The notes below the pieces were generated by a model. The model was not told the DNA's origin. It did no database searches and worked only from the letters and a program-made list of their open reading frames with translations. DNA of 64,000 nucleotides from Neptunomonas marina (lineage in GTDB: Bacteria > Pseudomonadota > Gammaproteobacteria > Pseudomonadales > Balneatricaceae): NCBI RefSeq assembly GCF_004005935.1, contig NZ_SACQ01000001.1, forward strand, positions 713,485 to 777,484, given 5' to 3'. Positions 47,011 through 56,751 of the stretch are shown here, in pieces (position 1 is the stretch's first letter; each line of letters begins with the position of its first letter). The position numbers and the translations under genes are program-made.

Positions 47011-47427
47011 ATGATAGAGATTACGCCGCGCGTCAGTATTGGGGAAGATGAAGTAAGCTTCTCCGCGATTCGCTCTCAAGGTGCAGGAGGGCAAAACGTC
47101 AACAAAGTCGCAACGGCGATTCAGCTGCGTTTTGATATTAAAGCATCCTCTCTCAGTGAAAGCGTCAAGCAGAAGCTGCTAGCGTTATCTGATCGACGTA
47201 TCAGTCGTGAGGGCGTGGTTGTCATTAAAGCTCAGCAGTTCAGAACGCAAGAGAAAAATCGGCTTGAGGCGGTTGAGCGGCTGTGTGCATTGATAGCGGC
47301 AGCGCTGGTGGAACAGAAAAGACGGGTGGCAACACGCCCGACAAAAGGCTCGCAGCGCAGACGCATGGATAGCAAAAGTTTACGGGGTAAAACAAAACAA
47401 CTGCGTGGTCGGGTGAGCGATTACTAA
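47011..47427 (+). CDS. arfB: Alternative ribosome-rescue factor ArfB
   Basis: A 138-residue peptidyl-tRNA hydrolase-like factor that frees stalled ribosomes. The catalytic GGQ is at residues 26-28 (SQGAGGQNVNKVATAIQLRF). The C-terminal tail is long and basic (KRRVATRPTKGSQRRR, SKSLRGKTKQLRGR), the part that enters the empty mRNA channel. Size and order match ArfB (YaeJ). Start ATG 47011 is supported by homology rather than by a strong ribosome binding site. Confidence 0.93.
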   Translation: MIEITPRVSIGEDEVSFSAIRSQGAGGQNVNKVATAIQLRFDIKASSLSESVKQKLLALSDRRISREGVVVIKAQQFRTQEKNRLEAVERLCALIAAALVEQKRRVATRPTKGSQRRRMDSKSLRGKTKQLRGRVSDY

Positions 47428-47458
47428 GCAAGGGTAATGGGTTGTTCATTGGCTCATC

Positions 47459-49066
47459 TCAGCCACTATCTTGTTCAGCATCAAGGGTTTTGGGAATGCG
47501 CATGGATAAGTTAAAGCCATCGCCATCGCCTAGTTTTAATCGCCCCTGCAGTTGTTTGGTGACGATGTTATAGACAATAGACATACCCAGCCCACTGCCT
47601 CCTTTACCCCGTTTGGTGGTGTAGAAAGGCTCGAAAATACGCAACCTCTCCTCATCTGATAGTCCCCGTCCGCTATCTTGATATCTCAATAAAACGCAGC
47701 CTTCATCAAGCGTTGCCGACACGCCTATTTTGCCGCTTTGCTGGTTAAAGCCGTGGTTGGCTGAGTTCAAAATCAGATTGGTGAGCACTTGGTGAATCGC
47801 TCCGGGGTAGGTGGTGAGTTCGATCTCGTCAGGAACGTCAATGTTGAAGGTTATATTCTGCTTTTTAATCTGCGGAAAAATCGTCTGGATGGATGAGTGT
47901 ATGTACTCGTTGAGATTAAAAGTATGAATCGTATCGTGGCTTTGATCGGTGGATATGAGCTTGAAGTTAGAGATCAACTCGCTGGCTTTAATAATGTTCG
48001 TATCGAATAGGCTGCTTGCTTCCTCTACATCGTCTAAAAAGCGCGTTAGATCCGACTGCGTGAGTGTGCCTTGTTCCATTTTTTCGCGGACGGAGGCAAC
48101 GCCATCGCTTTGCACACTCGCTGCGGTACGGCACACACCGATCGGTGTGTTTATTTCGTGCGCGATGCCCGCGACCATATCACCAAGTGCTGCCATTTTC
48201 TCTTTTTCGACGAGCGACTCTTGGGCGGCTTTGACATCAGCAAGTGACTGCTCAACTTGGCGCGTACGTTGTGTCACGAGCAGCTCTAATTGCTCGTTAT
48301 AGATCTTGTCCATCTCTAGCAGTCGGTCGCGCTCCTTTAGTAACTGCCTTAGCTCTTGCTGAGTCGCTTGCAGATGCTCAATCGCGACGTTCAGATTGTT
48401 ACGCATGATGTTCAAGTTCTCGACGACAGAGTCAATTTCATCTTTCTTGCGTGTATGTCGAGGATGGTTCAGGCGAAGTGGTTGGTCGATACTGCGCACC
48501 GATAATTGGCTCAGATAATCGGCAATGCTCGTTAATGGGCGAGTGACAAGAACGTAGATCAAGATAAGAATAAACCCAGAGACGGCGAAAGTTTTCAAAG
48601 CGTTGCTAAACAAGATAACTCCGGCTTTGTAGAGCAACCGGTTGTATATATTGTTGATGTTAGCAGCAATATGGAGTTGCCCTAACGTAATGGGCTCGGT
48701 TCTGTTGGATTCGTATATCAAAGGCAGCGTGTGTAGGTGGTCTTCACTAGCAGGGCGAGAGCCAGCCTCATATTCTACGCGCCCATCCGCCGTAATCGCG
48801 ACCCATTCGATGTCGGGTAGTGTGCTGAGCCCCTGTAATTGCACCGTGAGCTGGTCCTCATCAAGAGACCATAGACTCAGCGTAATGGTGTTGAGATAAG
48901 ACCTCTCGATATCTGAGACTTGGCTGTTAACGCGAGTTACATCTTCGTTGTAGTCCATAAATAGCTGGACGGAGCTGGCGATCAGCGTGAAAAATGAGCT
49001 AAACAGCACGATCAATAAGACGAATCGCCGCCCCAAAGTACTTGCGAACACACGAGGTAAACTCAT
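47459..49066 (-). CDS. Membrane sensor histidine kinase
   Basis: A 535-residue histidine kinase: membrane helix 1 (about 17-36), a periplasmic sensor (about 38-150), helix 2 (about 152-176), a HAMP linker, a long coiled coil (225-290), the phosphoacceptor LGDMVAGIAHEINTP with His303, and a HATPase domain with LTNLILNSANHGF, DSGRGLSDE and GKGGSGLGMSIVYNI. The open frame begins at GTG 49069, but the adjacent ATG 49066 is the better start. Residue numbers count from that ATG. It lies 30 bases after the DUF3369/HD-GYP regulator gene and is probably its operon partner. The signal sensed is unknown. Confidence 0.9.
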   Translation of the reverse strand: MSLPRVFASTLGRRFVLLIVLFSSFFTLIASSVQLFMDYNEDVTRVNSQVSDIERSYLNTITLSLWSLDEDQLTVQLQGLSTLPDIEWVAITADGRVEYEAGSRPASEDHLHTLPLIYESNRTEPITLGQLHIAANINNIYNRLLYKAGVILFSNALKTFAVSGFILILIYVLVTRPLTSIADYLSQLSVRSIDQPLRLNHPRHTRKKDEIDSVVENLNIMRNNLNVAIEHLQATQQELRQLLKERDRLLEMDKIYNEQLELLVTQRTRQVEQSLADVKAAQESLVEKEKMAALGDMVAGIAHEINTPIGVCRTAASVQSDGVASVREKMEQGTLTQSDLTRFLDDVEEASSLFDTNIIKASELISNFKLISTDQSHDTIHTFNLNEYIHSSIQTIFPQIKKQNITFNIDVPDEIELTTYPGAIHQVLTNLILNSANHGFNQQSGKIGVSATLDEGCVLLRYQDSGRGLSDEERLRIFEPFYTTKRGKGGSGLGMSIVYNIVTKQLQGRLKLGDGDGFNLSMRIPKTLDAEQDSG

Positions 49067-49096
49067 CACGATCTGGTTTTCCCTATGAATGGCTAG

Positions 49097-50647
49097 CTAT
49101 TCGTGAAACCGGTCACAGATATCCATGACAGCATCGACGTTTACCAGCAAAAGATCAACGAGTTCTGGATCAAAGTGTTTTCCGCGCTCTGTGGTGAAGT
49201 AGGCTAAGGTCTCCTCTAGCGACCAAGGTGCTTTGTAGCTGCGTGCATGGAGAAGTGCATCAAACACGTCTGCAACTGCCGTGATCCGGCCCTCGAGAGG
49301 GATCTCTTTACCACGCAACTGGCGCGGATAACCTTGACCATCCCAGCGCTCGTGATGACACCCAGCAATGGTCGCTGCATATCGAAATAGGGGTTTGTCG
49401 CTGTGCGATAGCATCTCCTCCCCAATGGTGGTGTGTTGTTGCATCACTTCCCACTCGTGTGGCTCGAGACGCGCGGGTTTTTCTAATATCGCATCGGGAA
49501 TGGCAATCTTACCAATATCATGCAGTGGCGCGGCTAAACGCAACGACTCTACGAACTGATCAGATTCACCGTATTTTGCGGCAATGAGAGCCGAAATCTC
49601 TGCAACACGGCGCACATGAGCACCGGTCTCTTCAGAGCGCTTCTCGATCGCTTCGCCCAAGATGCAGATCAGTTCAGACTGAACTGCGTTGAGCTCATCT
49701 TTGGCCATCAGTGTTTGATAGGTCGCCAGAGCGCCGCTGCAAAACAGGTCCAGTGCATGTAACTCATCTTGATCGAGAGCCTGTGTGCTAGCTAGATAAA
49801 GGAAACAATTATTTCCACTGTGATCTTTGCTAAGCGCTGTGTAGCCGAGGCCGGTTTGGCCTGACCGTTGTTTTACGAGGGTCGTCGTGATGGCGTTTGC
49901 TAGATACTTCGGGAGGTCGGCAGCAGATACTGCAGTGAGACCGGTATAGGTATCCGTGGTTTTTTGGCCGTTGGCTCGCGTTAATTGAAGGTAGGTTTCA
50001 CTACCCCCAAACGGAATCTGCGTAATGAGCTGAACCTCTGAACAGTCAATATTCAGTGCTGTTTTGAGCGCCGATGCTGCGGTCTGGGGTAGCAGAGAGA
50101 GGCTCGGTGTTCTGCTGACCTCTCGTAATGCTGAGATCGTCGCTTCTAGTCTTAGCCGCTGTTTATGTAGCGCCAAAATATCTTGATAAGCCCTCAGTGC
50201 TGAGTGCATAAGGGTTTTGAGCTTAATATTGGTTAGCTCAGTTTTGGCTTTGTAATCGTTGATGTCATAGTGCGCTATAACCTGTTCCTCGGGCGCCTGG
50301 CCTGGTTGTCCTGTACGCACCACCAAGCGGGTGATGGAGTTGTTTAAGTGCTCTCGTATATATTCGATCAGCTTGAACCCCGCGTCTTCGGTCTCCATCA
50401 CAATATCGACCAGGGCAAGGGCTACGTTGCTGCCTTTGGCGTGGAAAATGGCTTTTGCCTCTTCACTTGAGTATGCGTGCACCAGCTCGATAGGGCGGCC
50501 TGCGCATTCCATATGACGCAGGGCCAAGCGGGTAATCTGGTGAACACTCTCCTCATCATCAACGATGAGTACGGTCCAAGGAGGCGTCGGTGGCAGTGTG
50601 TCAGCATCCGTGCTTTCCGGTGCAAAGGGAAAGGCTTGCGTTGACAT
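49097..50647 (-). CDS. Response regulator with DUF3369 and HD-GYP domains
   Basis: A 516-residue protein. Receiver domain at about 24-150 with the phosphoacceptor Asp81 (LALVDIVMET) and Lys in YKAKTEL; a DUF3369 sensor-like middle (about 160-310); and a C-terminal HD-GYP phosphodiesterase (about 330-510) with LHDIGKIAIPD at His376-Asp377 and HHERWDGQGYP at 431-441, so the catalytic motifs are canonical. It likely hydrolyses cyclic di-GMP when phosphorylated by the kinase downstream. Such pairs control motility and biofilm. Confidence 0.92.
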   Translation of the reverse strand: MSTQAFPFAPESTDADTLPPTPPWTVLIVDDEESVHQITRLALRHMECAGRPIELVHAYSSEEAKAIFHAKGSNVALALVDIVMETEDAGFKLIEYIREHLNNSITRLVVRTGQPGQAPEEQVIAHYDINDYKAKTELTNIKLKTLMHSALRAYQDILALHKQRLRLEATISALREVSRTPSLSLLPQTAASALKTALNIDCSEVQLITQIPFGGSETYLQLTRANGQKTTDTYTGLTAVSAADLPKYLANAITTTLVKQRSGQTGLGYTALSKDHSGNNCFLYLASTQALDQDELHALDLFCSGALATYQTLMAKDELNAVQSELICILGEAIEKRSEETGAHVRRVAEISALIAAKYGESDQFVESLRLAAPLHDIGKIAIPDAILEKPARLEPHEWEVMQQHTTIGEEMLSHSDKPLFRYAATIAGCHHERWDGQGYPRQLRGKEIPLEGRITAVADVFDALLHARSYKAPWSLEETLAYFTTERGKHFDPELVDLLLVNVDAVMDICDRFHE

Positions 50648-50755
50648 AGGTGCGCTCCGTTGTTTTGCTCGTAATCTTCAGTGTAGTCGAAACAAAACGG
50701 ATAAACGCAACTGAGCAGCACGTAGTGGCTGATATAGCCTTTGACGGGGTAGGTG

Positions 50756-50787
50756 TTTGCATCCTAGCGATGCGGCTAAGATGCAAA
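50756..50787. other. Long imperfect hairpin after the DUF3461 gene
   Basis: TTTGCATC (50756-50763) pairs with GATGCAAA (50780-50787), and inner TAGC/GCTA extend the stem with one mismatch. No T-run follows on either strand, so it is not a clear terminator. It lies between two - strand genes. Confidence 0.35.
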
Positions 50788-50804
50788 CGGAGAGCTAATG
50801 CGTT

Positions 50805-51200
50805 TTAATCAATAGAATCAAGAATTCTTCGCAACTCGTTGATTTTAGATGACATAACTTTTTCTAAATGATCAATGTCGGAGCGGATCTTCTCTTTTGG
50901 ATCGATTGGATCGGCCTCATGGCGTGTTGCCTCAAGCTGTTTTAGCTCTTCCAGTGCAGCCAGCAGTTGAGGACTAATACGCTGCATGTTTTCAAACGCT
51001 TTTGAGTTCTGAACTTCAAGCGGTACGCCACGACGACCACGGACAAATGTAAACTTCTTACTGCGTGAGAGCAGCGAGCCTTTGGGACGTTTATAGTAGA
51101 TTTTTAACACGTCGGTGTTGCCTTGGTGGCGCAGGGCGAAGCGTTCGATCTGATCGAGTGATTTAACACCCATTTTGGTCAGCGTTGGAAAGTTTGACAT
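50805..51200 (-). CDS. DUF3461 family protein (paralogue 1)
   Basis: A 131-residue protein matching the recalled DUF3461 pattern: MSNFPTLTKMGVKSLDQIER, LKIYYKRPKGSLLSRSKKFT and a C-terminal coiled coil (SDIDHLEKVMSSKINELRRI). The family is confined to Gammaproteobacteria and has no known function. A shorter paralogue lies at 56752-57090, with the same start (FPNLAAMG) and coiled-coil end (EKLEQVMSAKISELKDDL). Confidence 0.82.
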   Translation of the reverse strand: MSNFPTLTKMGVKSLDQIERFALRHQGNTDVLKIYYKRPKGSLLSRSKKFTFVRGRRGVPLEVQNSKAFENMQRISPQLLAALEELKQLEATRHEADPIDPKEKIRSDIDHLEKVMSSKINELRRILDSID

Positions 51201-51454
51201 GTCAGAAGGTTCTCATATTGCGCGCGACGCATCGCGCAAGGCTCAAAAGACAGATAGTAAAAAACCAGCGAAACCATACCTGATGGCGCTGTAAAGTGTT
51301 TGAGCTGAGCGGTCATTACGGCTCAAAAGTAGCGGTGTTGGACGGAAAGATAGGTAACAACCCGTAACGACGCCGCTGGTGGCCATGATAGGGCGCGAGC
51401 GGCTTCTCTAGCTAGCGCCAGAACTCTTTTTCGGATGGAGCCAGTTACGACTGC

Positions 51455-53179
51455 CTAACGCTGTGTAGCAAGAAGCCTAAGGAACTCGTTGAATACACTG
51501 TTCTCCAGTGGATGCGGTAGGTCCAACGCGAGGCTGTGGCGGTAGTAGCGGCTCAAGTCGAGACCAAAACCGAGACCAAACAGCGCAATATTTGGATGCT
51601 TTTCCAAGAGCGCTGCGACCATCGCAAGGTGAGTATCAAGGAAATCGTCCGGATTATTTTGTACGGTTGCTGTCTCCATCGGGCAACCATCAGATAGAAC
51701 GATCAGGATGCGGCGTTTTTCCGGCCTAGCCATCAAGCGTTCGGTGGCCCACAGCAAAGCTTCACCATTCACGCTCTCTTTAAAGATGCTGGGTTTCAAC
51801 ATCGCTGCGAGTGCTGAGCGTGCGCGGCGAATATCGGTGTCTGCATCTTTGTAGATAATGTGCTCGAGCTCAGCGAGTCTGCCCGGGTTTGGTGTGCCTC
51901 CTGCGCGCCGCCACGCTTTGAAGCTCGCGCCGCCTTGCCAAGAACGTGTTGTGAAACCGAGTACCTCAGATTTAATATCAGCCAAAGCTAGCGCGCGGCA
52001 TAACACCTCAATAAAGGCGGCAATCGGCTGAATGTGTTCTTTCATTGAACCAGAGTTATCGATCAGAAAGCTCACCACGCAATCACTGTGCGGTTTTGCA
52101 TGTTCTTGCTTAAACACAGCGCGATAGCTGGGTGCGGTTACGATACGGTTGATCTGCGCCGAATCGAGGTATCCCTCCTCCTGCGCATCTGCCCAGTGGT
52201 TATGTTCACTGGCGCTGAGTAGTGCGCGGAGTTGGCGAGCCAGACGCGGAATGTTGACGCGCTGGCCGCGAATGGTCTCATCAAGCTGCTCGCGAAGGCT
52301 TTCCCGCTGGTGGGGCAAGACCAGTTTAGTGGCCTCGATTACGCGGTCTCGGGCATTTGAATAGATTTTGTAATCACTGAGCTGCGTTTGCAGCATTTCA
52401 AAGGAAGCGCTATGAGCATGGCTGCGCAGGCCCGGCAGCAGGCCTTGGTCATCGGTTTCTGGAAACAGGGTCATGCTGCCGCTCGTTAACGTGTCATCTC
52501 CGTCGTCTTGCGGTGTTTTATCTGCTTTCGACAGCGCTTCGGTTAACTCGTTAATGACCGCAACAATCCCCAGCGCATTCTGAGCGTATGCGTGTTGGTC
52601 TTCACGGGCGCGACGCATACCTGCAAGGTAGCCCCCAATGTGAGGCGCAAGCATCATACGTTGAGGCTCGATAAGGCCCTCAGTGGCCTCGTTGACTGGC
52701 TGCCCACTGAGGCGCGACCACGCAACCTGCGCGATGGTATAAACAAGTAGGCCAACATGGGACTCTGTTAAGCCAGAGTCGCAAAATTGCGCACACCAAG
52801 CCTTGTAGCGATAGTCTAGGTTAGCGGCGCAACCGGGATATTTGTCTCGATCAACAAGAGACTCCACGCGCAGTTGCTCCAGCAACTCGAACAGTAGCTT
52901 GCCGGTCTCGGTACTGGGCATCAATGAGCGGTGTAGCGCGCTATCGCTGTGTTTAATACGCTGCGTAATACCATCGGCGGCACCACGAAAAGAGCGAAAG
53001 GTATCGCTATCGAGTTGCGGATACAGATGCGGGGCGCGAATGCCTGCCGAGCGCTCGTCGATTACCGCCTCGCGTCCGCGAAAACGAAAACCTGCTGCGC
53101 TTGTAGCGGCACGAATGGAGGCCCCACAGAGCTCTTCGACAAACTGTTGCAGTTGGCTTTGCTGCGCTGCCGTTTTCAT
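51455..53179 (-). CDS. CobT-like VWA protein (cobaltochelatase-type)
   Basis: A 574-residue protein from ATG 53179, one base after the stop of the CobS-like gene. The N-terminal half is helical (SQLQQFVEELCGASIRAATS, RSFRGAADGITQRIKHSDSA), followed by an acidic linker and a C-terminal von Willebrand A domain with the metal site FLIDNSGSMKEH near residue 373. In aerobic cobalamin synthesis CobT works with CobS and CobN to insert cobalt. No CobN or other cob gene is nearby, so it may serve another AAA+/VWA chelatase or chaperone role. Confidence 0.82.
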   Translation of the reverse strand: MKTAAQQSQLQQFVEELCGASIRAATSAAGFRFRGREAVIDERSAGIRAPHLYPQLDSDTFRSFRGAADGITQRIKHSDSALHRSLMPSTETGKLLFELLEQLRVESLVDRDKYPGCAANLDYRYKAWCAQFCDSGLTESHVGLLVYTIAQVAWSRLSGQPVNEATEGLIEPQRMMLAPHIGGYLAGMRRAREDQHAYAQNALGIVAVINELTEALSKADKTPQDDGDDTLTSGSMTLFPETDDQGLLPGLRSHAHSASFEMLQTQLSDYKIYSNARDRVIEATKLVLPHQRESLREQLDETIRGQRVNIPRLARQLRALLSASEHNHWADAQEEGYLDSAQINRIVTAPSYRAVFKQEHAKPHSDCVVSFLIDNSGSMKEHIQPIAAFIEVLCRALALADIKSEVLGFTTRSWQGGASFKAWRRAGGTPNPGRLAELEHIIYKDADTDIRRARSALAAMLKPSIFKESVNGEALLWATERLMARPEKRRILIVLSDGCPMETATVQNNPDDFLDTHLAMVAALLEKHPNIALFGLGFGLDLSRYYRHSLALDLPHPLENSVFNEFLRLLATQR

Positions 53180-53180
53180 A

Positions 53181-54173
53181 TTACTCAGCCAAGGCCAGCT
53201 TAGGTGCTTGGTGCGCCCATGACTCAGTGAGCTCTTCATCAAAGCAACGTTGATAGTACTCGGCGATCAGTGTTCGCTCCGCTTCATCGCATTTATTTAA
53301 AAATGAGAGTCGAAATGCCACCGATGTGTCATGGAAAATCGCGCAGTTCTCGGCCCATGAGATCAGGGTTCGAGGGGACATCAGTGTGGAAATATCATGC
53401 GCGGCGAAGCTGTTGCGGGTTAGCTCGGCCACGGCGATCATTGAGCGGATAAGCTTCTCACCTTGCGGGTTATCGAGGCTTGGTACGCGAGCTTTGATGA
53501 TCTTGGCTTCATCTTCGGCCGGTAGATAATTGAGTGTGGCGACGATATTCCAACGGTCCATCTGTGCTTGGTTGACCATCTGCGTGCCATGGTACAAGCC
53601 GTTACTGTTGCCTAAGCCGACCGTATTGGCCGTCGCGAAAAGGCGAAACTGTGGGTGCGGCGTAATCACTTGGTTTTGATCGAGTAGCGTAAACTTGCCA
53701 TCGCGCTCCAGAATACGCTGGATGACAAACATGACGTCGGGGCGGCCGGCATCGAACTCATCGAAGATCAGGGCAGTTGGGCGGCGTAGCGCCCACGGAA
53801 CAATACCCTCTTGGAACTCGGTCACCTGCTTGCCATCGCGCAGTACAATGGTGTCTTTGCCCACTAGATCAAGGCGGCTGATATGTCCATCTAAGTTGAT
53901 GCGCACGCACGGCCAGTTTAAGCGAGCGGCGACCTGTTCGATATGCGTCGACTTGCCCGTGCCATGTAGACCTTGCACCATAACGCGGCGGTCTTGGCTA
54001 AACCCAGCAAGAATAGCGAGTGTTACCTCTGGGTTGAAATGGTAGCCCGGATCAATCTCTGGCACGTGGTCGTCACGTTCACTAAATGCTGGCACACGCA
54101 GGTCGGTATCGATACCGAACAGCTCTCGAACAGAAACACTAATATCAGGCTCGTTAATGCGTATATCAGACAT
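53181..54173 (-). CDS. CobS-like AAA+ ATPase (cobaltochelatase/MoxR-type)
   Basis: A 330-residue AAA+ protein of the CobS type: N-terminal FGIDTDLRVPAFSERDDHVP, Walker A GLHGTGKST (68-76), Walker B TALIFDEFDAG near 134-143, sensor 1 FATANTVGLG, and RWNIVATLNYLPAEDE. It is coupled to the CobT-like gene with a one-base gap. Family function is ATP-driven remodelling with a VWA partner; cobalt insertion by CobN is the best-known case, but no CobN is in the window. Confidence 0.86.
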   Translation of the reverse strand: MSDIRINEPDISVSVRELFGIDTDLRVPAFSERDDHVPEIDPGYHFNPEVTLAILAGFSQDRRVMVQGLHGTGKSTHIEQVAARLNWPCVRINLDGHISRLDLVGKDTIVLRDGKQVTEFQEGIVPWALRRPTALIFDEFDAGRPDVMFVIQRILERDGKFTLLDQNQVITPHPQFRLFATANTVGLGNSNGLYHGTQMVNQAQMDRWNIVATLNYLPAEDEAKIIKARVPSLDNPQGEKLIRSMIAVAELTRNSFAAHDISTLMSPRTLISWAENCAIFHDTSVAFRLSFLNKCDEAERTLIAEYYQRCFDEELTESWAHQAPKLALAE

Positions 54174-54262
54174 AGATCTGTGACTCCCATACTTTTTAGC
54201 TGAGTGTACGGCAGTCTTAGAGAAGCGAGTTGGGCCAGATCTGGGGAGCGGATAACGCCAGC

Positions 54263-55015
54263 TTAGAATGCCGCTCTTAACATTAGGCTTGCGCCGATAC
54301 CGATGAGAAGTGCGAAAGCCAGTCTGCGCATATTGGTACTGCTAAGCGGTGGCGGAAAGCGCTTTCCGCCCCAAGTGAACAGCATCACCATCGGAATGCA
54401 GCAGGCGGAGAAGATCAGCACATCGGCGGTCAGCTGCCCCTGAAAACCAACCATGATGGTGCGTACTGAAGAGCAAGCGAGAAAAATACCAAGCAAACAG
54501 ATGCGGATGGTTTTTAGCTCAAAGGGTTGGCGATAGAAAAGATACACCAACGGCGGGCCAGCTAAGCTGAAAAGCCCTGCTAAGAAGCCTGATGCCAGCC
54601 CTGCACCCATAAAAACCGGCTGTGATGAGGGCTGCTCTAAAGGTTCAGGACGCAGCATGATCAACATACCACCCACAAAAATCGCTAACCCTAGGGCAAA
54701 GTGAAGCAGTGTTTGGTGAGTGCTGCTTAAGAAGGTAAGCAGATATAAACCGAGCGCAAGGCCCGGCACAATCCCGATCATCACAGCACCTACACGGCGA
54801 CGATCTAAGGCTTGGCGTTCACCCTTGATCGCGGTAAGCCCGTTCACGAGCGTCACTAAGCTGATCACCACGGAAGTGAATGCGATGGGTACGAGGTTCA
54901 GCATGGTGACTGCGCCCATCACAATCATTCCTAACGCAAAGCCGGTCACCGTTTGGACATAAGTTGCTGCAGCAATGATGCCGGAGAAAATGAGTAGGGT
55001 TGTGTAGTCCATCAT
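54263..55015 (-). CDS. TauE/SafE family membrane permease
   Basis: A 250-residue protein with seven or eight membrane helices in two repeats. Typical motifs are TYVQTVTGFALGMIVMGAVT near residue 20 and MGAGLASGFLAGLFSLAGPP near 135. The family exports sulfite or organic sulfonates, among others. It is separate in sequence from the member at 39478-40242. It is likely its own unit, 90 bases from the CobS-like start, with no linked sulfur genes. Confidence 0.86.
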   Translation of the reverse strand: MMDYTTLLIFSGIIAAATYVQTVTGFALGMIVMGAVTMLNLVPIAFTSVVISLVTLVNGLTAIKGERQALDRRRVGAVMIGIVPGLALGLYLLTFLSSTHQTLLHFALGLAIFVGGMLIMLRPEPLEQPSSQPVFMGAGLASGFLAGLFSLAGPPLVYLFYRQPFELKTIRICLLGIFLACSSVRTIMVGFQGQLTADVLIFSACCIPMVMLFTWGGKRFPPPLSSTNMRRLAFALLIGIGASLMLRAAF

Positions 55016-55296
55016 GGTGTTATCTATCTCAATGTAGAGAGCGTCTCTGCCGGATCAGCTCGGGCGCGCATACTAAAGGATCTATATTAAAGCCTACAGG
55101 TCCAGTTGCTACGTTAGAGTGAGTCCAGGATTGTGGCACCATCAGCTGCGTTCATTTGGACTATGTCAGGTGAATGGAGTCTCTCTAACATGGCATGATT
55201 GCTATCTCTAATAACAATTGATCGGACATGCTTGCCAGCGTAGCGCAATGCTCGCTACGCGGCCTCAGGTACCGACTTCCGAATCAGGAGCCTCAC

Positions 55297-56661
55297 ATGC
55301 AGTTTGAAACACGTAACCCATACACCGGCGAACTTTTGGCTGAGTTTCCAATGTTGTCTAATGATCAGCTAGAGCAGAAGCTTCAGCAAGCTGACTTGGC
55401 CGCTGAGCATTGGCGTACCGCACCTTTTAGTGAGCGCTCGGCGCTGCTTAACGCATTGGCAGATAGGCTGGATGCAGAGCGTGAAGCGCTCGCTAAGCTG
55501 ATCTCACTAGAGATGGGCAAACTGCTACCAGAAGCGCTAGGTGAAGTGGATAAATGTGCTTTGGCGTGTCGGCACTACGCTGAGCATGCGGAATCTATGC
55601 TGCAAGACGATTTAATCGCAACACCGGCGCAGCGCAGTTTAGTCACGTATCAACCATTGGGTGTGATTTTTGCTGTGATGCCGTGGAACTTCCCTTTCTG
55701 GCAAGTGTTCCGCTGCTTGGTATCCGTGCTGATGTCTGGCAACGCGCTACTGTTAAAACATGCGCCAAATGTGCCGCAGTGTGCAAAAGCGATTGAGCGT
55801 TTGGTCACTGAAGCTGGGGCACCAGAAGGGTTGTTTGCTGAGCTGACCATTTCGGTTGAGCAGGCGTCCGCAGTGATTGCTGATCATCGTGTACATGGCG
55901 TTGCCTTTACTGGTAGCGAGGGGGCTGGGCGTAAAATCGGGGCGTTAGCTGGCCAGAATCTTAAAAAATGTGTTTTAGAGCTGGGTGGTTCCGATCCGTT
56001 TATCGTCTTGGATGATGCTGATATGGAAACGGCTGTTGATGTGGCGCTGCGTGCCCGCTTCAGTAATGCAGGCCAGATCTGTATCGCTGCGAAGCGTTTT
56101 ATCGTGTTGCAAAGCTGTGCGGATGATTTCACCTCGCGCTTGCTCGAGCGTGTTAATGAACTCAGAACAGGCGATCCGCTTGCAGCGACAACGACGCTAG
56201 CACCGATGGCGCGTGCTGACCTGCGCGACGGCGTGCATCGCCAAGTTCAGCAATCTCTGGCAGAAGGGGCTGTGAACCTAACGGGATGTGACATTGTTGA
56301 AGGAGGTGGTTTCTTCTATGTACCGTCCGTTCTTACCAATGTAAAGCTTGGCATGACTGCATTTAACGAAGAGATCTTTGGCCCGGTGGCGGCGATTGTT
56401 ACGGCCCGAGATGAGGCGGATGCCATCGCTCAGGCTAATGCGACGCGTTTTGGTCTAGGTGCCAGCATCTGGACGCAAGATGTTGAGAAGGGTGAGGCGA
56501 TGTTGCGCCAGTTAGATGTGGGGGCCGGGTTTGTGAATGCGCAGGTGGCCAGTGATGTGCGTATGCCTTTTGGGGGTGTTAAAGCTTCAGGCCTTGGGCG
56601 AGAGCTTGGAACCAATGGTATTCGTGAATTCTGTAACGGCAAATCTATCTGGGTAGCCTAA
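55297..56661 (+). CDS. sad: NAD-dependent succinate-semialdehyde dehydrogenase (Sad/YneI-type)
   Basis: A 454-residue aldehyde dehydrogenase. ATG 55297 follows CAGGAG at six bases, and the N-terminus QFETRNPYTGELLAEFPMLS is the usual one; longer in-frame starts lack support. Catalytic Glu228 (LELGGSDPF) and Cys262 (GQICIAAKRF) are present, with EEIFGPVAAI and the C-terminal PFGGVKASGLGRELG. The subgroup oxidises succinate semialdehyde to succinate, linking 4-aminobutyrate breakdown to the TCA cycle. It appears to be a single gene, followed by a terminator shared with the convergent gene. Confidence 0.86.
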   Translation: MQFETRNPYTGELLAEFPMLSNDQLEQKLQQADLAAEHWRTAPFSERSALLNALADRLDAEREALAKLISLEMGKLLPEALGEVDKCALACRHYAEHAESMLQDDLIATPAQRSLVTYQPLGVIFAVMPWNFPFWQVFRCLVSVLMSGNALLLKHAPNVPQCAKAIERLVTEAGAPEGLFAELTISVEQASAVIADHRVHGVAFTGSEGAGRKIGALAGQNLKKCVLELGGSDPFIVLDDADMETAVDVALRARFSNAGQICIAAKRFIVLQSCADDFTSRLLERVNELRTGDPLAATTTLAPMARADLRDGVHRQVQQSLAEGAVNLTGCDIVEGGGFFYVPSVLTNVKLGMTAFNEEIFGPVAAIVTARDEADAIAQANATRFGLGASIWTQDVEKGEAMLRQLDVGAGFVNAQVASDVRMPFGGVKASGLGRELGTNGIREFCNGKSIWVA

Positions 56662-56667
56662 CAAAAA

Positions 56668-56691
56668 GACCGCCCTCGCAATGAGGGCGGT
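56668..56691 (-). terminator. Rho-independent terminator
   Basis: CCGCCCTC and GAGGGCGG pair around GCAAT; on the - strand a run of five T residues follows. It lies 60 bases after the DUF3461 paralogue and also after the + strand dehydrogenase gene. Confidence 0.8.
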
Positions 56692-56751
56692 AGCTGCAAC
56701 GCTAAGGGATGGGAGTGACTAGTGCACAGGGTGTGCAATGTCCTATGCTGG

